Shown here piece by piece: positions 23,064 through 33,492 of a DNA stretch of 64,000 bases (the stretch's first letter is position 1; each line of letters begins with the position of its first letter). Under the pieces are notes generated by a model that was given only the letters and a program-made list of their open reading frames with translations, ran no database searches and had not been told where the DNA came from. Position numbers and translations under genes: made by a program. This stretch comes from Telopea speciosissima (Eukaryota > Streptophyta > Magnoliopsida > Proteales > Proteaceae), in contig NC_057925.1 of assembly GCF_018873765.1 (NCBI RefSeq), positions 59,284,970 to 59,348,969 of the forward strand. The letters are read 5' to 3'.

Positions 23064-24098
23064 CATATTGTCTATGTTGATGACCCCCCTTTACAAATAA
23101 CCTTCCTAAAACTAACATATATTTTTTACTATTTTGTTAGAACATTAGTTTACTAATATTTGAAACAATAAACACAATAAAGATCATATATTATTTTTAT
23201 TCTTGAAATAATGGCTAGTATTCTTCAAGTCATACAATTTTTTATTACATTGTAGTTTTCATATTTATTATTTATTGATTAGATATTAAAGGAAAATGAT
23301 ATACAAATGATAGTTGGAAAACCAAGTTTTCTGACTCGACTCGTCTTTTAGAAAAACCTGGTGACTCGACCTTGTCAAACCCGATCAAGACGAATCATTT
23401 TTTTTTAAATTATTTTTTATGCCATAAATCTGTATAAATTAATAAAAATCAGAAAAATATAGGAAAACCAGAAAAAATATATTCATGGAATCACATATTA
23501 ATGCATTTTGAGTTTATACCATTAAACAAGAGAAGGGAGTCGAGGAGTTGAGGGTTTCGTAATGTTTTAGAATACAGATTTGTTATTTCAAATCATTTTC
23601 TAAGTAAGTTGGCTTTATAGTTTTTTAAAAAAGGACAAAACTTACTGAGTTTGTCATGACTCAAGTAAAAATACCGAACCCTATTTGACTTAGATGGTTT
23701 ATGATCTAGTCTCGTCATTTTTACTATGACCTACCACACAACTTTTGACCAGGTGTTCCAAAAATTTAATTATAATTCCGTTTTATTGTTGTTGCAACAC
23801 TTCTTCATCCTCCTTATTATTCTTTTTTCCAAAGAATCAGCTCATTAAAATTGTTATGTTTTATTTTTTTTTTTATTATCTTCTATCGTTTTCTTTTTTG
23901 TCATTTTTTTCATGTGTTTCCCCGTTTTTCATTTCGTTCTTTTTGGAAATCAAACCACATCGACTTTTAAGTTGCAATTTGTCAAGTCATTATCCATGGA
24001 AGGCAAATCTTGTTTTGTCGATGTTGCACTTTGTTTAAAGTTGCATTCAAACTTAAGCCAATCAAGATATGTTTACAAAAGTCAATGATGTAAACAAC

Positions 24099-24136
24099 TA
24101 TCAATTTTTTTACCAAAAAACACAAATATCAATTTT
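24099..24136 (+). mobile_element. Micro-insertion between 10-bp repeats
   Basis: TATCAATTTT at 24099-24108 and 24127-24136 encloses 18 bp, TTTACCAAAAAACACAAA. The head (TTTACC) and A tract match the other micro-insertions. Confidence 0.6.
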
Positions 24137-24450
24137 AATAATCAATCCATGTCAAGTGGTTCTTTACTCTTTGGTAATCATTTAGAATTAATTTTTAAAA
24201 AAAAATTTAAATATAATCTTCATTTAAATGTCTTGAAACACAATCTGTTTAAGAAGCATTTATAAAAGTTCAAAAGAATCAACAAAAAAGTATTAAATAA
24301 CAAATCGTAGTCAATTCCATGAAAACCTAAAAGAAGAGAAGTAGAAAAAAAAATAAAAAATTTAAACATACAATTATTTCAAAAGATCTAACACAAATAG
24401 TTTTTGTTTTGTAGAAATGTTGTATGCATTAGTAAAAAGGATTAAAAGCC

Positions 24451-24490
24451 AACAATTGGTTCACCAAACAAAAAAAGGGCGAACAATTGG
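24451..24490 (+). mobile_element. Micro-insertion between 9-bp repeats
   Basis: AACAATTGG at 24451-24459 and 24482-24490 encloses 22 bp starting TTCACCAAAC followed by an A tract and GGGCG. Confidence 0.55.
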
Positions 24491-24510
24491 ATAATTCTCT
24501 TCCGAAATCA

Positions 24511-24553
24511 ATTAACTGTAAATTTTTTTTGGTCATAAATTAGCTGTAAATTT
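24511..24553 (-). mobile_element. Micro-insertion between 15-bp repeats
   Basis: ATTAACTGTAAATTT (24511-24525) and ATTAGCTGTAAATTT (24539-24553) match at 14 of 15 positions and enclose TTTTTGGTCATAA. In minus-strand terms this is TTATGACC plus an A tract, continuous with the repeat's own A residues. Confidence 0.6.
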
Positions 24554-24804
24554 AGTATGATTAAATAATGGTTCATAATCATCTAACACTCTTAACTTCA
24601 ATATGATTAATCAAGCTAAATCCATTCATACAAAAAAAAGATCTACATCCTTACAGTTTTTTTCAGATTATTGGAAGACTATTGTAGCTTTTTCCCCTTT
24701 ATTTTTTCAGTTTAAATAAAAAATAAATGTATAACAAAGTACCCCTTAATGTCCCTGATTCCCAAATATAATCGAGTTGAGCATGTGAGAAAAAATAAAG
24801 TTTG

Positions 24805-24885
24805 AATAACAACAACAACAATAATAAACTCAACATTATCTTAACTTAGTGGAGTCGGCTACATCAATGCAAATTAAACAAAATA
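24805..24885 (-). mobile_element. RTE-type LINE 3' tail, minus orientation
   Basis: Read on the minus strand, ATGTAGCCGACTCCACTAAG and TTAAGATAATGTTGAG are followed by a TTATTGTTGTTG tail. This is the same 3' terminus as the RTE fragment near 5900-5955. No coding part is attached. Confidence 0.5.
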
Positions 24886-26540
24886 AGAAAAAATGGAAAA
24901 CTAAGTTTTTACCAAAAAGGGTAAGAAGAGGTGGAAAAAGAGAGATGGAGACAGAGGTGAAAGATAGTAAGAGAAAGGAAACACAACTTAGCATGTCAGA
25001 AGAATCTCAACTAAATGGGGTTTGTTATATGGATCCATGCCCTTCAATAGGCTCTATTCAGGGTCATACTTGGTACAAGACCTAGGCTAAGCATAGAAAA
25101 AAGAGCATGGTCCCTGTGCCCAGACACAAGATGGGGCAAAATGACCACCCTATCCTATGAAAGACGAAAATATTGCCCATATTGACACTTTCACATGCAA
25201 TCCAATTGGCCCCGCGCTGGCTTAGAGGCCATGCTCTCAAACAGAAAATTCCATCTCATAAAATAATTATATATAATAGATGATTGAAATAGTACGTGAA
25301 ATGTCAATACATGAGAAGGTATATGGTTGAGTTTTACTTTAAATTTAACATATGGCTAACTTAAAATTGTGACATCATGCTTTCATGCGGCTCAACTATG
25401 CGAATCGTAAGGAACTTTAATGTTGATGTATATATATAACCCCAAGAAATATATAAACATGGAAAGATTCATGAATAATTCGATATTCAATAAATGCAAT
25501 TTGTTTGTGTATATGCTCACAATGAAAAGTATTTATGGTGGACCCCATTTGTGAACAAAGATCCAACCACTATTCATTATATGTCTATATGCCGTGAGAG
25601 TGGGCCAGGAAACATTGCAGCAGCCTAATATGTATGGATGCAAATGGATAACATTCGGGTCGGGTTTCACCAGCACTTCTGCAGCGGGTTAGGGATCTCA
25701 CATTCTCACCCACCCAAGTCTATGCGTTCTCCATGGAACCTACCATCGGCACCGGCTGGCCTGATTTTGGACCGACTGGTTAGTAAGTTACTTGATGCCA
25801 TATCTGGTGTGATTATGGAAAGAGACGAAAATGGTGTTTGGTCGAAGCTCGACGGATGATCGATTAACTTGTTAAGGCTATTAGCCCGATTATAACCTGT
25901 TTATGTTTCATTTAAGGTTTGATCAAACAATTAGTATGTTTAAAGATTGATTATGCCCGATTACCAGGAGCACTATTATGGACTGATAAAAAACCGAATT
26001 ACCTAAAAGGTCTGTAATAGTGCATGGAAAGTGGTAGAGACAGATTAAGCCCGAACAAACCGATCAGGCCCAACCGGTTGACGCCCTCTTGAATAGGCAT
26101 CAAAATTAAGGGGCATTTATGTAAAAAGAGGCAACTATAGACATAAATATGGATACAGATATAAGTCGGATCCGGATTCAGATCCGTATCTAGATCCAAT
26201 ATGTTTGGATCATTTCCCTATCATCAATTATTGACTTATTGGTAACGCTTAGTAGGCTACAGCAAAGAGAGCAGGCTGGAAGCAGTGAATGTTGGTCCTA
26301 GTAGCAACCTGGGTCACTTTCAGTCTTCAGATATGGGCCCAAACCCTGGCCCAGATGAATTGTATGTGCCTCTTTCCGCTGTCCTCTCACCTCTGGGCGA
26401 CAACTTTGCCAGTTTAGTATTGCACTACAGCAAAGTAACAAGGACAGATTGGGTTGGACTGGCTAGTGATGCGACACTTGGCAGTACACTACAGTGATGA
26501 TGACACTTGGTAATGTTTGATTGCAAACAAAATACAATTA
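24886..26540. other. Intergenic, no gene seen
   Basis: No supported coding region. 25108-25240 resembles the 'GTGCCCAGACAC' foldback family but its right arm is poor. Open frames at 25638-25859 and 26285-26497 lack recognisable domains, splice partners or codon structure. Confidence 0.45.
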
Positions 26541-26547
26541 TTTTTTT

Positions 26548-26692
26548 CTGGAAGGAGTGTGGCCTATGTAAGCATTCCCATTAGTCTATCTCGTTCTTCC
26601 TCGATGTAAAAATGTCTATGACCCTTTATTTTAAAGAGGAGAGAGATAGACACATGTTAATGCTGGCCTAAGCCACACTAATGGACAAAAAA
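26548..26692. mobile_element. Foldback MITE, 'AGTGTGGCCTA' family, copy 1
   Basis: The left arm GGAAGGAGTGTGGCCTATGT and AGTCTATCTC pairs with the right arm GAGAGATAGACACATG and TAAGCCACACT. Related copies lie at 54117, 59673 and 60036. Confidence 0.65.
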
Positions 26693-26751
26693 CTACTTCC
26701 ATATATTTTATGGATAAGAGATTAGTGGCTTGGTTGCGTACTCGCGTGGCT

Positions 26752-26882
26752 CCTCACCCAATGTAGGGTCAATGAGAGCATGCGCAGAGACATCAATATG
26801 GATGAGATTTTTTATCACAAGGTGGGGCAATAATTTCGTATGCTCTTGTGTTCGGGTGCAGGGCCACATGACCAGGCAGCGT
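26752..26882. mobile_element. Foldback MITE with 'GAGAGCATG' arm
   Basis: AATGAGAGCATGCGCAGAGA on the left pairs loosely with TCGTATGCTCTTGTGTTCGG on the right, around a central ATCAATATGGATGAGATTTT. The element at 53566-53703 has the same order and centre, so this is a two-copy family here. Confidence 0.5.
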
Positions 26883-26903
26883 TATTAATCCCATATTTTA
26901 TGG

Positions 26904-27430
26904 TAGGGATGTAAGTTTGGCCCTGTCGGCCCGAACCCGCCCTGGCCCGCCCTAAGCCCGAACAGGGACTGGGTTAAGATTTCTGACCCTAAGGGCGGGT
27001 TAGGGCCAGAAATTCCTGGTTCTGAGTCAGGATCGAGTTGGGTCAGGGTTGAGACCTCGGGTCAGCTTGACCTTGATTTTGGCCCTGAAGAAATTTCTTT
27101 ATTTATTAAAAAATAAAAGATATTAGATATATATAAAGTACTTAGTGCACTTCGCAGTTTGTATAGTGTAAAATCCAACTACTATCAAAATGTCTTGGGT
27201 TCAAGCCTTTTCTCTTACATCTTTTGTCTTGTAATTTTAATTTAATTATTACAGGGCCAGGGCCGATCAGGGAGGGCTTGGGCTGGGCTTGGCCCGTCAG
27301 GGTCAGGGTTAGGGTCAAGGAATTTAGGCCCTAAATCAGGGTCAGGGCGGGCCTGGGCCCAGGTAAGGGCACTCAGGGTTGGGCTAGGGTTTTAAAAAGC
27401 CCGGCCCAACCCGACCCTGTTGCAGCCCTA
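26904..27430. mobile_element. GC-rich inverted-repeat transposon, non-autonomous
   Basis: The element begins TAGGGATGTAAGTTTGGCCC and ends GGGTTGCAGCCCTA-like (CGACCCTGTTGCAGCCCTA), with CCCGAACCCGCCC/GGGTCAGGG arms around an AT-rich middle (27095-27250). Flanks ATTTTATGG (26895-26903) and AATTTATGG (27431-27439) match at 8 of 9 positions. No coding content. The ends resemble plant hAT-type MITEs, while a 9-bp duplication would point to Mutator, so the superfamily is left open. Confidence 0.65.
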
Positions 27431-28601
27431 AATTTATGGAATATCAAGATTGTGCCATCAAGCAATGTTTTCATGGACCCATGTCGGGCCGGGTGATAGA
27501 ATCAAGAATGGATTGTTACATGGATGGTCCGTATTCATGGGCTGACAGGAGGGAAGTCAATTAACAATAGTCTACTCAGAGATTAGTCTAACACAAGTGA
27601 TGGGCTTGTCCAGATAGGATCAGATCTGGGTTTCTTGCATTGGTAATGTGTAGTAGGTTTCAATTCTTAAGCGGTTAAACCCATTCTCATTTTAGGCTGG
27701 TTCGTGGGCTTTGTAAACCCACAAAATTATTGGATAGGCTTGAGATTTAAGGATTTTCCCGGTGGAACATGTAAAATAGTATACATGCTTTTGAAAAAGT
27801 GCAAAAGTTTTCCTTCATCTGTACAGAAGAAAGAATTTTTTTATCACTGGTTATTTGACTTTATGATTGAACTCTTGTATCATCATAAGCTCTCACCCCT
27901 TATAATACATGTTCAAATATACCCCTCCCTAGTCTAATTAGACGGGGAGAATTTTGAGTTGGACTCCGCCCAAGCCCCAGCCTTGTGCAAATCAATTCAC
28001 AAACCCACAACCCAATAGGATTGCACTGCATGTTATCACTTATTTTGTTGCCTTTTTTAAGGAATAATTCAATCTGGTGCAGGGTTTTAAAACCAGGAAA
28101 TTGGATCCATATTGGTCCCAGCTAATTATGATCCGGATCAGATCGGAATTGGTCAGAATCGATCCAGAATAGGAAGAAATCAATGGAAATCAGCCTAACC
28201 CTAGTATCTTCTAGATGGACGACCTTCGGGTCTGGGGTCCCCTACATATTTTAATTAAGGCTCCGATTATTTCCACTTAAAATGGGTTGCAGTAAATTTT
28301 TATATAAATAGAAATTGCATTTTTTTTCCATGATTTTCATGGCCTTTTTCAGAATGGTCCTCTATTTCGAGCAATGTGGCAATATGACGTGGACAATTCT
28401 AAAGTTGGATAGATAGATCAAGGTCTGGATTAACCACGTATCAAATTTGAGCCACTTCTCCAATTTGCCAAATGGGCAGATATTTGAACCATTCTGATAC
28501 CTGATCAGAACAACCCATAGAAGAGTTTGGGTAACTGTAAATAAAGTCAAGTTTAATGGACAGACACAACTTTCCCACTTTTGTTTTTCTTTCACCCTAA
28601 T

Positions 28602-28649
28602 TTTATAGGGTTCTTATCCAAAAAAAAAATAAAATAAAATTTATAGGGT
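28602..28649 (+). mobile_element. Micro-insertion between 10-bp repeats
   Basis: TTTATAGGGT at 28602-28611 and 28640-28649 encloses 28 bp: TCTTATCC followed by A-rich AAAATAAAATAAAA. The TTATCC head resembles the LINE 3' end at 17990-18015 (CATTATC plus A tract). Confidence 0.6.
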
Positions 28650-28918
28650 CTATGATGGCTAGTATTCCAAGTTTGCCGACATTAGATTTTTAGGTGAAAA
28701 ATAAATGTTTTCCATCAGTCATCATTGAGTGAGAAAAATCTTTTACCCAATGATGATGTGACCATAGCATGAGATTTATCACATCAATAAACTCCTACCC
28801 TTATATCTGTGGCCAACGATTCAAATAAGATACAAGGTAAACACCTCACAGTGGGTTGGACCCTCTTTGGTCATGACTTTGGGCTTGAAAGAGAAACTTA
28901 GCCACGTTCGAAGTTTTG

Positions 28919-28958
28919 ACTGGGCTGGGCTGGGCTGAGCTGGGCTGAGCTGGGCTGA
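28919..28958. repeat. Short tandem repeat (GGGCT/GAGCT units)
   Basis: Consecutive CTGGG-CTGGG-CTGAG-CTGGG-CTGAG-CTGGG-CTGA units of 5 bp, forming a partly 10-bp period. Confidence 0.75.
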
Positions 28959-29639
28959 AAATCTCATAACACCAGCCCTTCAATTCCAACTTTTTTTTGG
29001 TCATCACCTCTTCCAACTTAAATATAAGATATATGCATGAATTCACCACCTATGCTATGCAATGTTGGAGCTTTGTAGAGCCTTTTCTCTTAGACTATGT
29101 TTGATACGTATTTTTAGAATAGATTTTAGGTCTAGAATGCATTCTAAAACAAGAAAATAGAGAAGAATCAAATTTTAGATTGCGTTCTCAACCCAAAATC
29201 TATGAGAATACATACCAAGAACAGCTTTATTTAATTTATTATTCCTAAAAAGTATTCCCACGTTATTAATCAGTAGACAAAGTCACGATTTTCGGTATCG
29301 ATATCGTCCGACATCCACTGTGATTGATACCAATACTTGACCGAAATGATATGAATGTCTTTTTTTTTTTTGTTGAAAAAAAAATGTTTTAACGCGTACG
29401 TACAGCCATTAAAGTGGAGCAGCCCACGTTCAAGTTTAAAACCTCATACATAACTTAAAGGGACATCTTGGGCCACTCGGCCCACTCCAGACAGCTGCCG
29501 ACATTTCCAGTTTTCGGTGCTTGTACTGGAAAAAAATTTCAGGTGCAGTACCAATGGTGACTAAAGCTAATTTCAGAGCTAATCGGGGGGCTTCTATCAC
29601 GACTTTTGTCCCGTTTTGGTTCTGAGGATGGATTCTTCG

Positions 29640-29740
29640 AACTTTCGGGTTTTTCATGCCTTATATACTTGGGGATCTATATCACATAATACCATAAAAT
29701 TTTGGATTAGGCCTTCCTCCAACATGGTATCAGAGTATAG
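29640..29740 (+). mobile_element. Possible Copia LTR end with primer-binding site
   Basis: ACATGGTATCAGAG at about 29722-29735 matches the initiator-methionine tRNA primer site used by Copia elements. The AT-rich CCTTATATACTTGGG stretch before it could be the end of an LTR. No other part of the element is recognised, and it is a fossil if real. Confidence 0.3.
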
Positions 29741-29873
29741 TTCTCTTTGTTATCTTTTCTAAATTATCCGTCTATTTATAGAGATCATGATAGGTTATTC
29801 AACATACTATACCACTGATTTACAATTTTCGACCATCGTGGAAAGAGAGAGAATTAACGTTGATTAGGGTTGA

Positions 29874-30062
29874 GATCCGACTCCTCTATTTCCGCTTGTC
29901 CGGTATTACCGTGTGCCCTCACACACAAGTGCGATGGAAAGTACCGCCTTACCCCCAATCGGGCAAGGTGCTCGGGCAGGGGTAAGATGGTATACATTCC
30001 ACCTTGCTTGTGTATGGGGTCGCATATGGCAATAGGGGGAAGCGGAAGTAGAGGAGTCGAAT
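29874..30062. mobile_element. Foldback MITE, 'GACTCCTCTATTTCCGC' family, copy 1
   Basis: The left arm GATCCGACTCCTCTATTTCC and GCTTGTCC pairs with the right arm GCGGAAGTAGAGGAGTCGAA. The internal CCGCCTTACCCC and GGGGTAAGATGG pair also. A second copy lies at 37394-37555. Confidence 0.72.
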
Positions 30063-30108
30063 TGTAAATTGGCAAGTCTTGGGTAATAATATCGGTCACG
30101 GCCGATAC

Positions 30109-30112
<4 letters not shown>

Positions 30113-30147
<35 letters not shown>
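30113..30147. repeat. GA microsatellite
   Basis: About 17 GA units. A second GA tract of about 15 units lies at 57564-57594. Confidence 0.9.
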
Positions 30148-30150
<3 letters not shown>

Positions 30151-30915
30151 GAGAGAGTTTTTCAAGTGTTTTGCGAGGGAAGAGGTTGGACTGACCACCG
30201 TGTGTTACTCTTTTCTTGTCCAGTTTCTGGCGTCAGTTGTGGTGAAAGAGCTTTTAATTGCTGATGCCTTGGGAACGACTGTGGACTGGGGACTGGGGGG
30301 ACTGGGGATGCAGTGAAAGAGAAAAGTGAAATACTTGGTGCTTGGTGGGACTCCCTCACTCACATGGCTGGGGAAGTAATAATTTAAGAGGTGGAGAACA
30401 AACGGGAGCAGCTCTGCATGTATGAATGTTCAATCAAATTTTGCTACGTGGTGAATTGGATGAGACTGAAATTTTAAAAGTTAGAAGATAGACCACCTGA
30501 AATTGAAAATCCATTGCTTCCATATTAAGTTTCAACTTGGTCAAGTGGGAAAAAAATTTATTAAAAAAAATAGATAGTTATTCATGTAAGGTGATGCTTG
30601 TGAAAAATCACAAAATGTATCTGAACCCTTTATTTTTATATCTTTTTAATCTAAATCTTCTGTTTTCACTCAGAGTTGGGAGAGTGCACAGTGATGTCTA
30701 GAGTATTTAACCACATGGCAAAATAGATATTTTGTGACATTTAAAAAAATAATAAACCTTTGTGACAATAATAATTTACCTAAAAAAATTTAAGATTGAG
30801 TTTTCCAATCTAATAGAATATAGTAGACTTGTTGAAAGATTGATTTACCTCACAATAATAAGATCTGACATAGTTTCTGTTGTACAAATTCTTAGTCAAT
30901 ATTTATGAACAAACC
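30148..30915. other. Intergenic, no gene seen
   Basis: No coding region or RNA gene is supported. The open frames near 30160-30360 come from simple sequence. Confidence 0.5.
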
Positions 30916-30917
30916 TT

Positions 30918-31900
30918 GAAATCCTCATCTTGATGTTGCATGCATTTTGGATTCAAAGTTACTTGAAGTCATGTTTGAGGAAAGGAATTATGCTATCTTC
31001 TGCTAGCACTCGTCAAGCTAATGCTTATTGCAAATCAGATTGGACTAGTTGTGCCATATCTCCCAGTTATGCTATTTCTCGCTGCTCTATTATGGGGTAC
31101 TGCAGATTGCACCTTTATTGGATCAAGTCTCATCTCTTGGAAGAGTAAAAAAATCGATTGTTTCTCGATCTTCTGTTGAAGTTGAATATATAACAATGGC
31201 TAAGACTACTTATGAACTGACTTGGTTACATTACTCGCTCAAGGACTTAGGAGTGCCACATTCAGTACTTATGGATCTTTATTGTGATAACGAGGCAACC
31301 ATACCCATTGTAGTAAATCCAATATTCTATGAACGAACAAAACATATTGAGATTAATTATCATGTTGTCTGTGAAAATCTTTAGGTTCATCAGATTCGAA
31401 CTGTTTATGTAACAACAAAACAACAAGTAGTAGATATTTTTACAAAAGCTCTTGATCGAGAACAATATCATTTTCTTCTTAGCAAGTTAGACGTTTATGA
31501 TATTTATGCTCCAACTTGATGGGGAGTGTTGAGTTGTATCTGATTGGGTTATTACTTATACCCAAGGGAGAGAGTTGAGGACTCTATATATACCCTTGTA
31601 ATGCTAAAGGAAAAGATACTAAAAACTCCTAATTCTTCCTCGTGGATGTAGGCTTACAACCGAACCAAATAATTCTTGTGTTTCTTCTCTTTCTTTGATG
31701 TTTCAACAATTAACATGGTATCAGAGCGGGTTTCTTCAGTTTTGTTGCAGGTTTCTCCAGATTTACCTTCGTTCATCCGTGCACATGTATGCAGTTTGTC
31801 CTGCCTACATGTGAGAGGGAGTGTTGGGAGAATAACTCACATAGATTTACACTCTAAGGCCTTCTAATTCCTCATATACTTGTAAATATACTTGTGAGTC
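30918..31900 (+). mobile_element. Ty1/Copia retrotransposon remnant
   Basis: A fossil fragment consisting of the 3' part of the polyprotein (Copia RNase H region, about 30930-31480), a purine-rich tract at 31516-31526 and a 182-bp LTR at 31527-31708. A primer-binding site follows (TGGTATCAGAGC at 31716-31727). A second LTR-like start (GAGGGAGTGTTGGGAG) lies at about 31814-31829. The unusual order internal region-LTR-primer site suggests a rearranged or tandem copy. Gag, protease, integrase and RT are absent. The coding part is broken in several places and is old. Confidence 0.8.
31527..31708 (+). repeat. Copia LTR (TGTTGA...TCAACA)
   Basis: The LTR begins TGTTGAGTTG and ends TTTCAACA, giving a 6-bp terminal inverted repeat. 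It contains a TATATATAC promoter-like stretch, and it lies between a polypurine tract and a methionine-type primer site. Confidence 0.75.
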
Positions 31901-32048
31901 ACTCACTCACTCCATCTAGTAATTCGAGCATTTGGGTTGGATATTTACAAAGGAAGCCAAGTGCATCGATACTATTGTATGCCCAAAGGAGAGATGCTTT
32001 CGAGTTTCGACCCCAAACAATAGGGGGTAGTTTGTGAGGGAATGAGTC

Positions 32049-32092
32049 TCATCACATGTTTTTTTTTTTTTTTTTGTAAATTTCATCACATG
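32049..32092 (-). mobile_element. Micro-insertion between 10-bp repeats
   Basis: TCATCACATG at 32049-32058 and 32083-32092 encloses 24 bp, a T17 tract followed by GTAAATT. On the minus strand this is a short head plus poly(A). The rest of 31900-32632 shows no gene. Confidence 0.6.
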
Positions 32093-32632
32093 GTCATATC
32101 ACCAGTGGTGAGGAAATTCTTCCTCCCTCCATGAGAAGAAAAAATTTTACAAAAAATTTAAAACTTCCAGAAAAGTGAACGCAATTAAAGTAATTGTTGA
32201 AAGAGTACATGTCAATGAATGGGAATTGATAGATTAAATTTCAATTTTAAATCTGACACATTACTAATCAAATCTATTTACTAGATATCCAACGGTTAAA
32301 ATTGCCAAGTCATCTATCCATATATGACACAATAACTTGAGTCGCCCATAGGTATGCCATAGGCGAACCCGTCCATAAAACCTTTAATCCTTTAGCCAAA
32401 ACCAAAATTTTGGCAGATTTGTAGTCTTCGAATGTTGAGATTCTACTCATAATTTTTCAAGTAGAAACTTGGGTCACATGCATACTGTAACCATGCACTC
32501 ACCACACGAAGTTGTCATGATGTTTTGACCTTTGTTCAATAAGGATATTTTAGATAATAATATCACCCTCATGAATCCATGATAGTGTTTTATCTCATTT
32601 GCAAAACCTTTTTGTCTTTTCTATGCCCACAT

Positions 32633-33342
32633 TAGTGGTGTCAATGGGTCGATTCGGTACGATTTTGGTTTGGATTTTTCGATTTTGGTGTGACTTTTAT
32701 AGAAATCGAAACCGATTCAATAAGAAATCTTCGATTTCAGCTCTGTTTTGGTTTCGGTGCGGTTTGGTTTCGTGTCGATTTCGATTTATAATAACGGGTT
32801 GATATCGGTTTAGATTCGATTCGATACCGATTTTATATAACTAGTAGGATTCGGTTAGTGATTATTTTTCTTCTCTTTCTCTTTTTAACTACATAAAATA
32901 TTTCATTAGATGAAAGTTAGAGTACTTGTCATTTAGGATTTAATCTTCATTTTATTTTATTTTATTTTAGGGAAGTAGATACATAGGAGATAGTTTCCAA
33001 GTTAGAGTCAAGTTCTGTTTTTGACAATTTTATATATGCATAATAGTTGTAATCGATGCAGTAAGTTGATTGAATGAAATTATGGTGAGTTACATATGCT
33101 GCAGTGAGTTACATCTTAGGGCATTTAGATTTTAGGGTATTTAGGTTTTAGTACCAGGTCGGTTCGGTTTGGGGCCAATTGATCGGGTTTAACGGTGCAC
33201 CGTCGGGCTAGTCCGAACCAAACCAAAACTGAATGATCTCTAAATCTACAAACCGAAATCGATCCAATAAGAGATCGGTCCAGTGTGGTCCAGGCTCATT
33301 CGGGCCAATTTTGTCAGTTTGGGTTGGGTATTGACACCCCTA
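32633..33342. mobile_element. Non-autonomous hAT-type element with perfect 8-bp duplication
   Basis: The ends are TAGTGGTGTCAATGGG and ATTGACACCCCTA, inverted to each other. GCCCACAT flanks it at 32625-32632 and 33343-33350. Both end regions are rich in GATTTCGGTT/AACCGAAATC motifs, and the middle (32870-33120) is AT-rich non-coding. An 8-bp duplication plus TAGxGGTGTCAA ends fits hAT. No transposase is present. Confidence 0.8.
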
Positions 33343-33492
33343 GCCCACATAAATGGTAGTAACGATTGATGATGACAAGTTCATTGTCACAATGCATGAT
33401 TACATGAAGATTAACCTTAAGAATTTAAATGAGATAAGATTTTCATCCACAACAATGTATGCACACTTCGTCTTGTAGGGACAAACATAGTA

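Larger units (their letters stand above)
20763..24800. other. AT-rich region without genes
   Basis: Four kilobases of AT-rich sequence show no recognisable protein or RNA gene on either strand. A diverged MITE-like copy lies at about 21552-21690, similar to one at 29090-29230 (AGAATAGATTTTAGGTCTAG type). A fuzzy CTCGACTCG repeat lies at 23310-23740. Four micro-insertions with direct repeats are listed separately. Confidence 0.5.
27440..29400. other. Intergenic, no gene seen
   Basis: No coding region is supported. Contents recognised are a 'GGTTTTAAAA' family fragment at about 28083-28200 (CAGGGTTTTAAAACCAGG, GATCCGGATCAGATCGG), a micro-insertion at 28602-28649, a short tandem repeat at 28919-28958 and a MITE-like copy at about 29090-29230. 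Confidence 0.45.

Noticed and set aside
24886-25090. Possible lysine-rich small protein at 24849-25085
   Set aside because: It overlaps an RTE LINE tail in the opposite sense, and composition alone explains the frame.
29854-30359. Open frames around the GA repeat
   Set aside because: They are built from the foldback MITE and the GA microsatellite.
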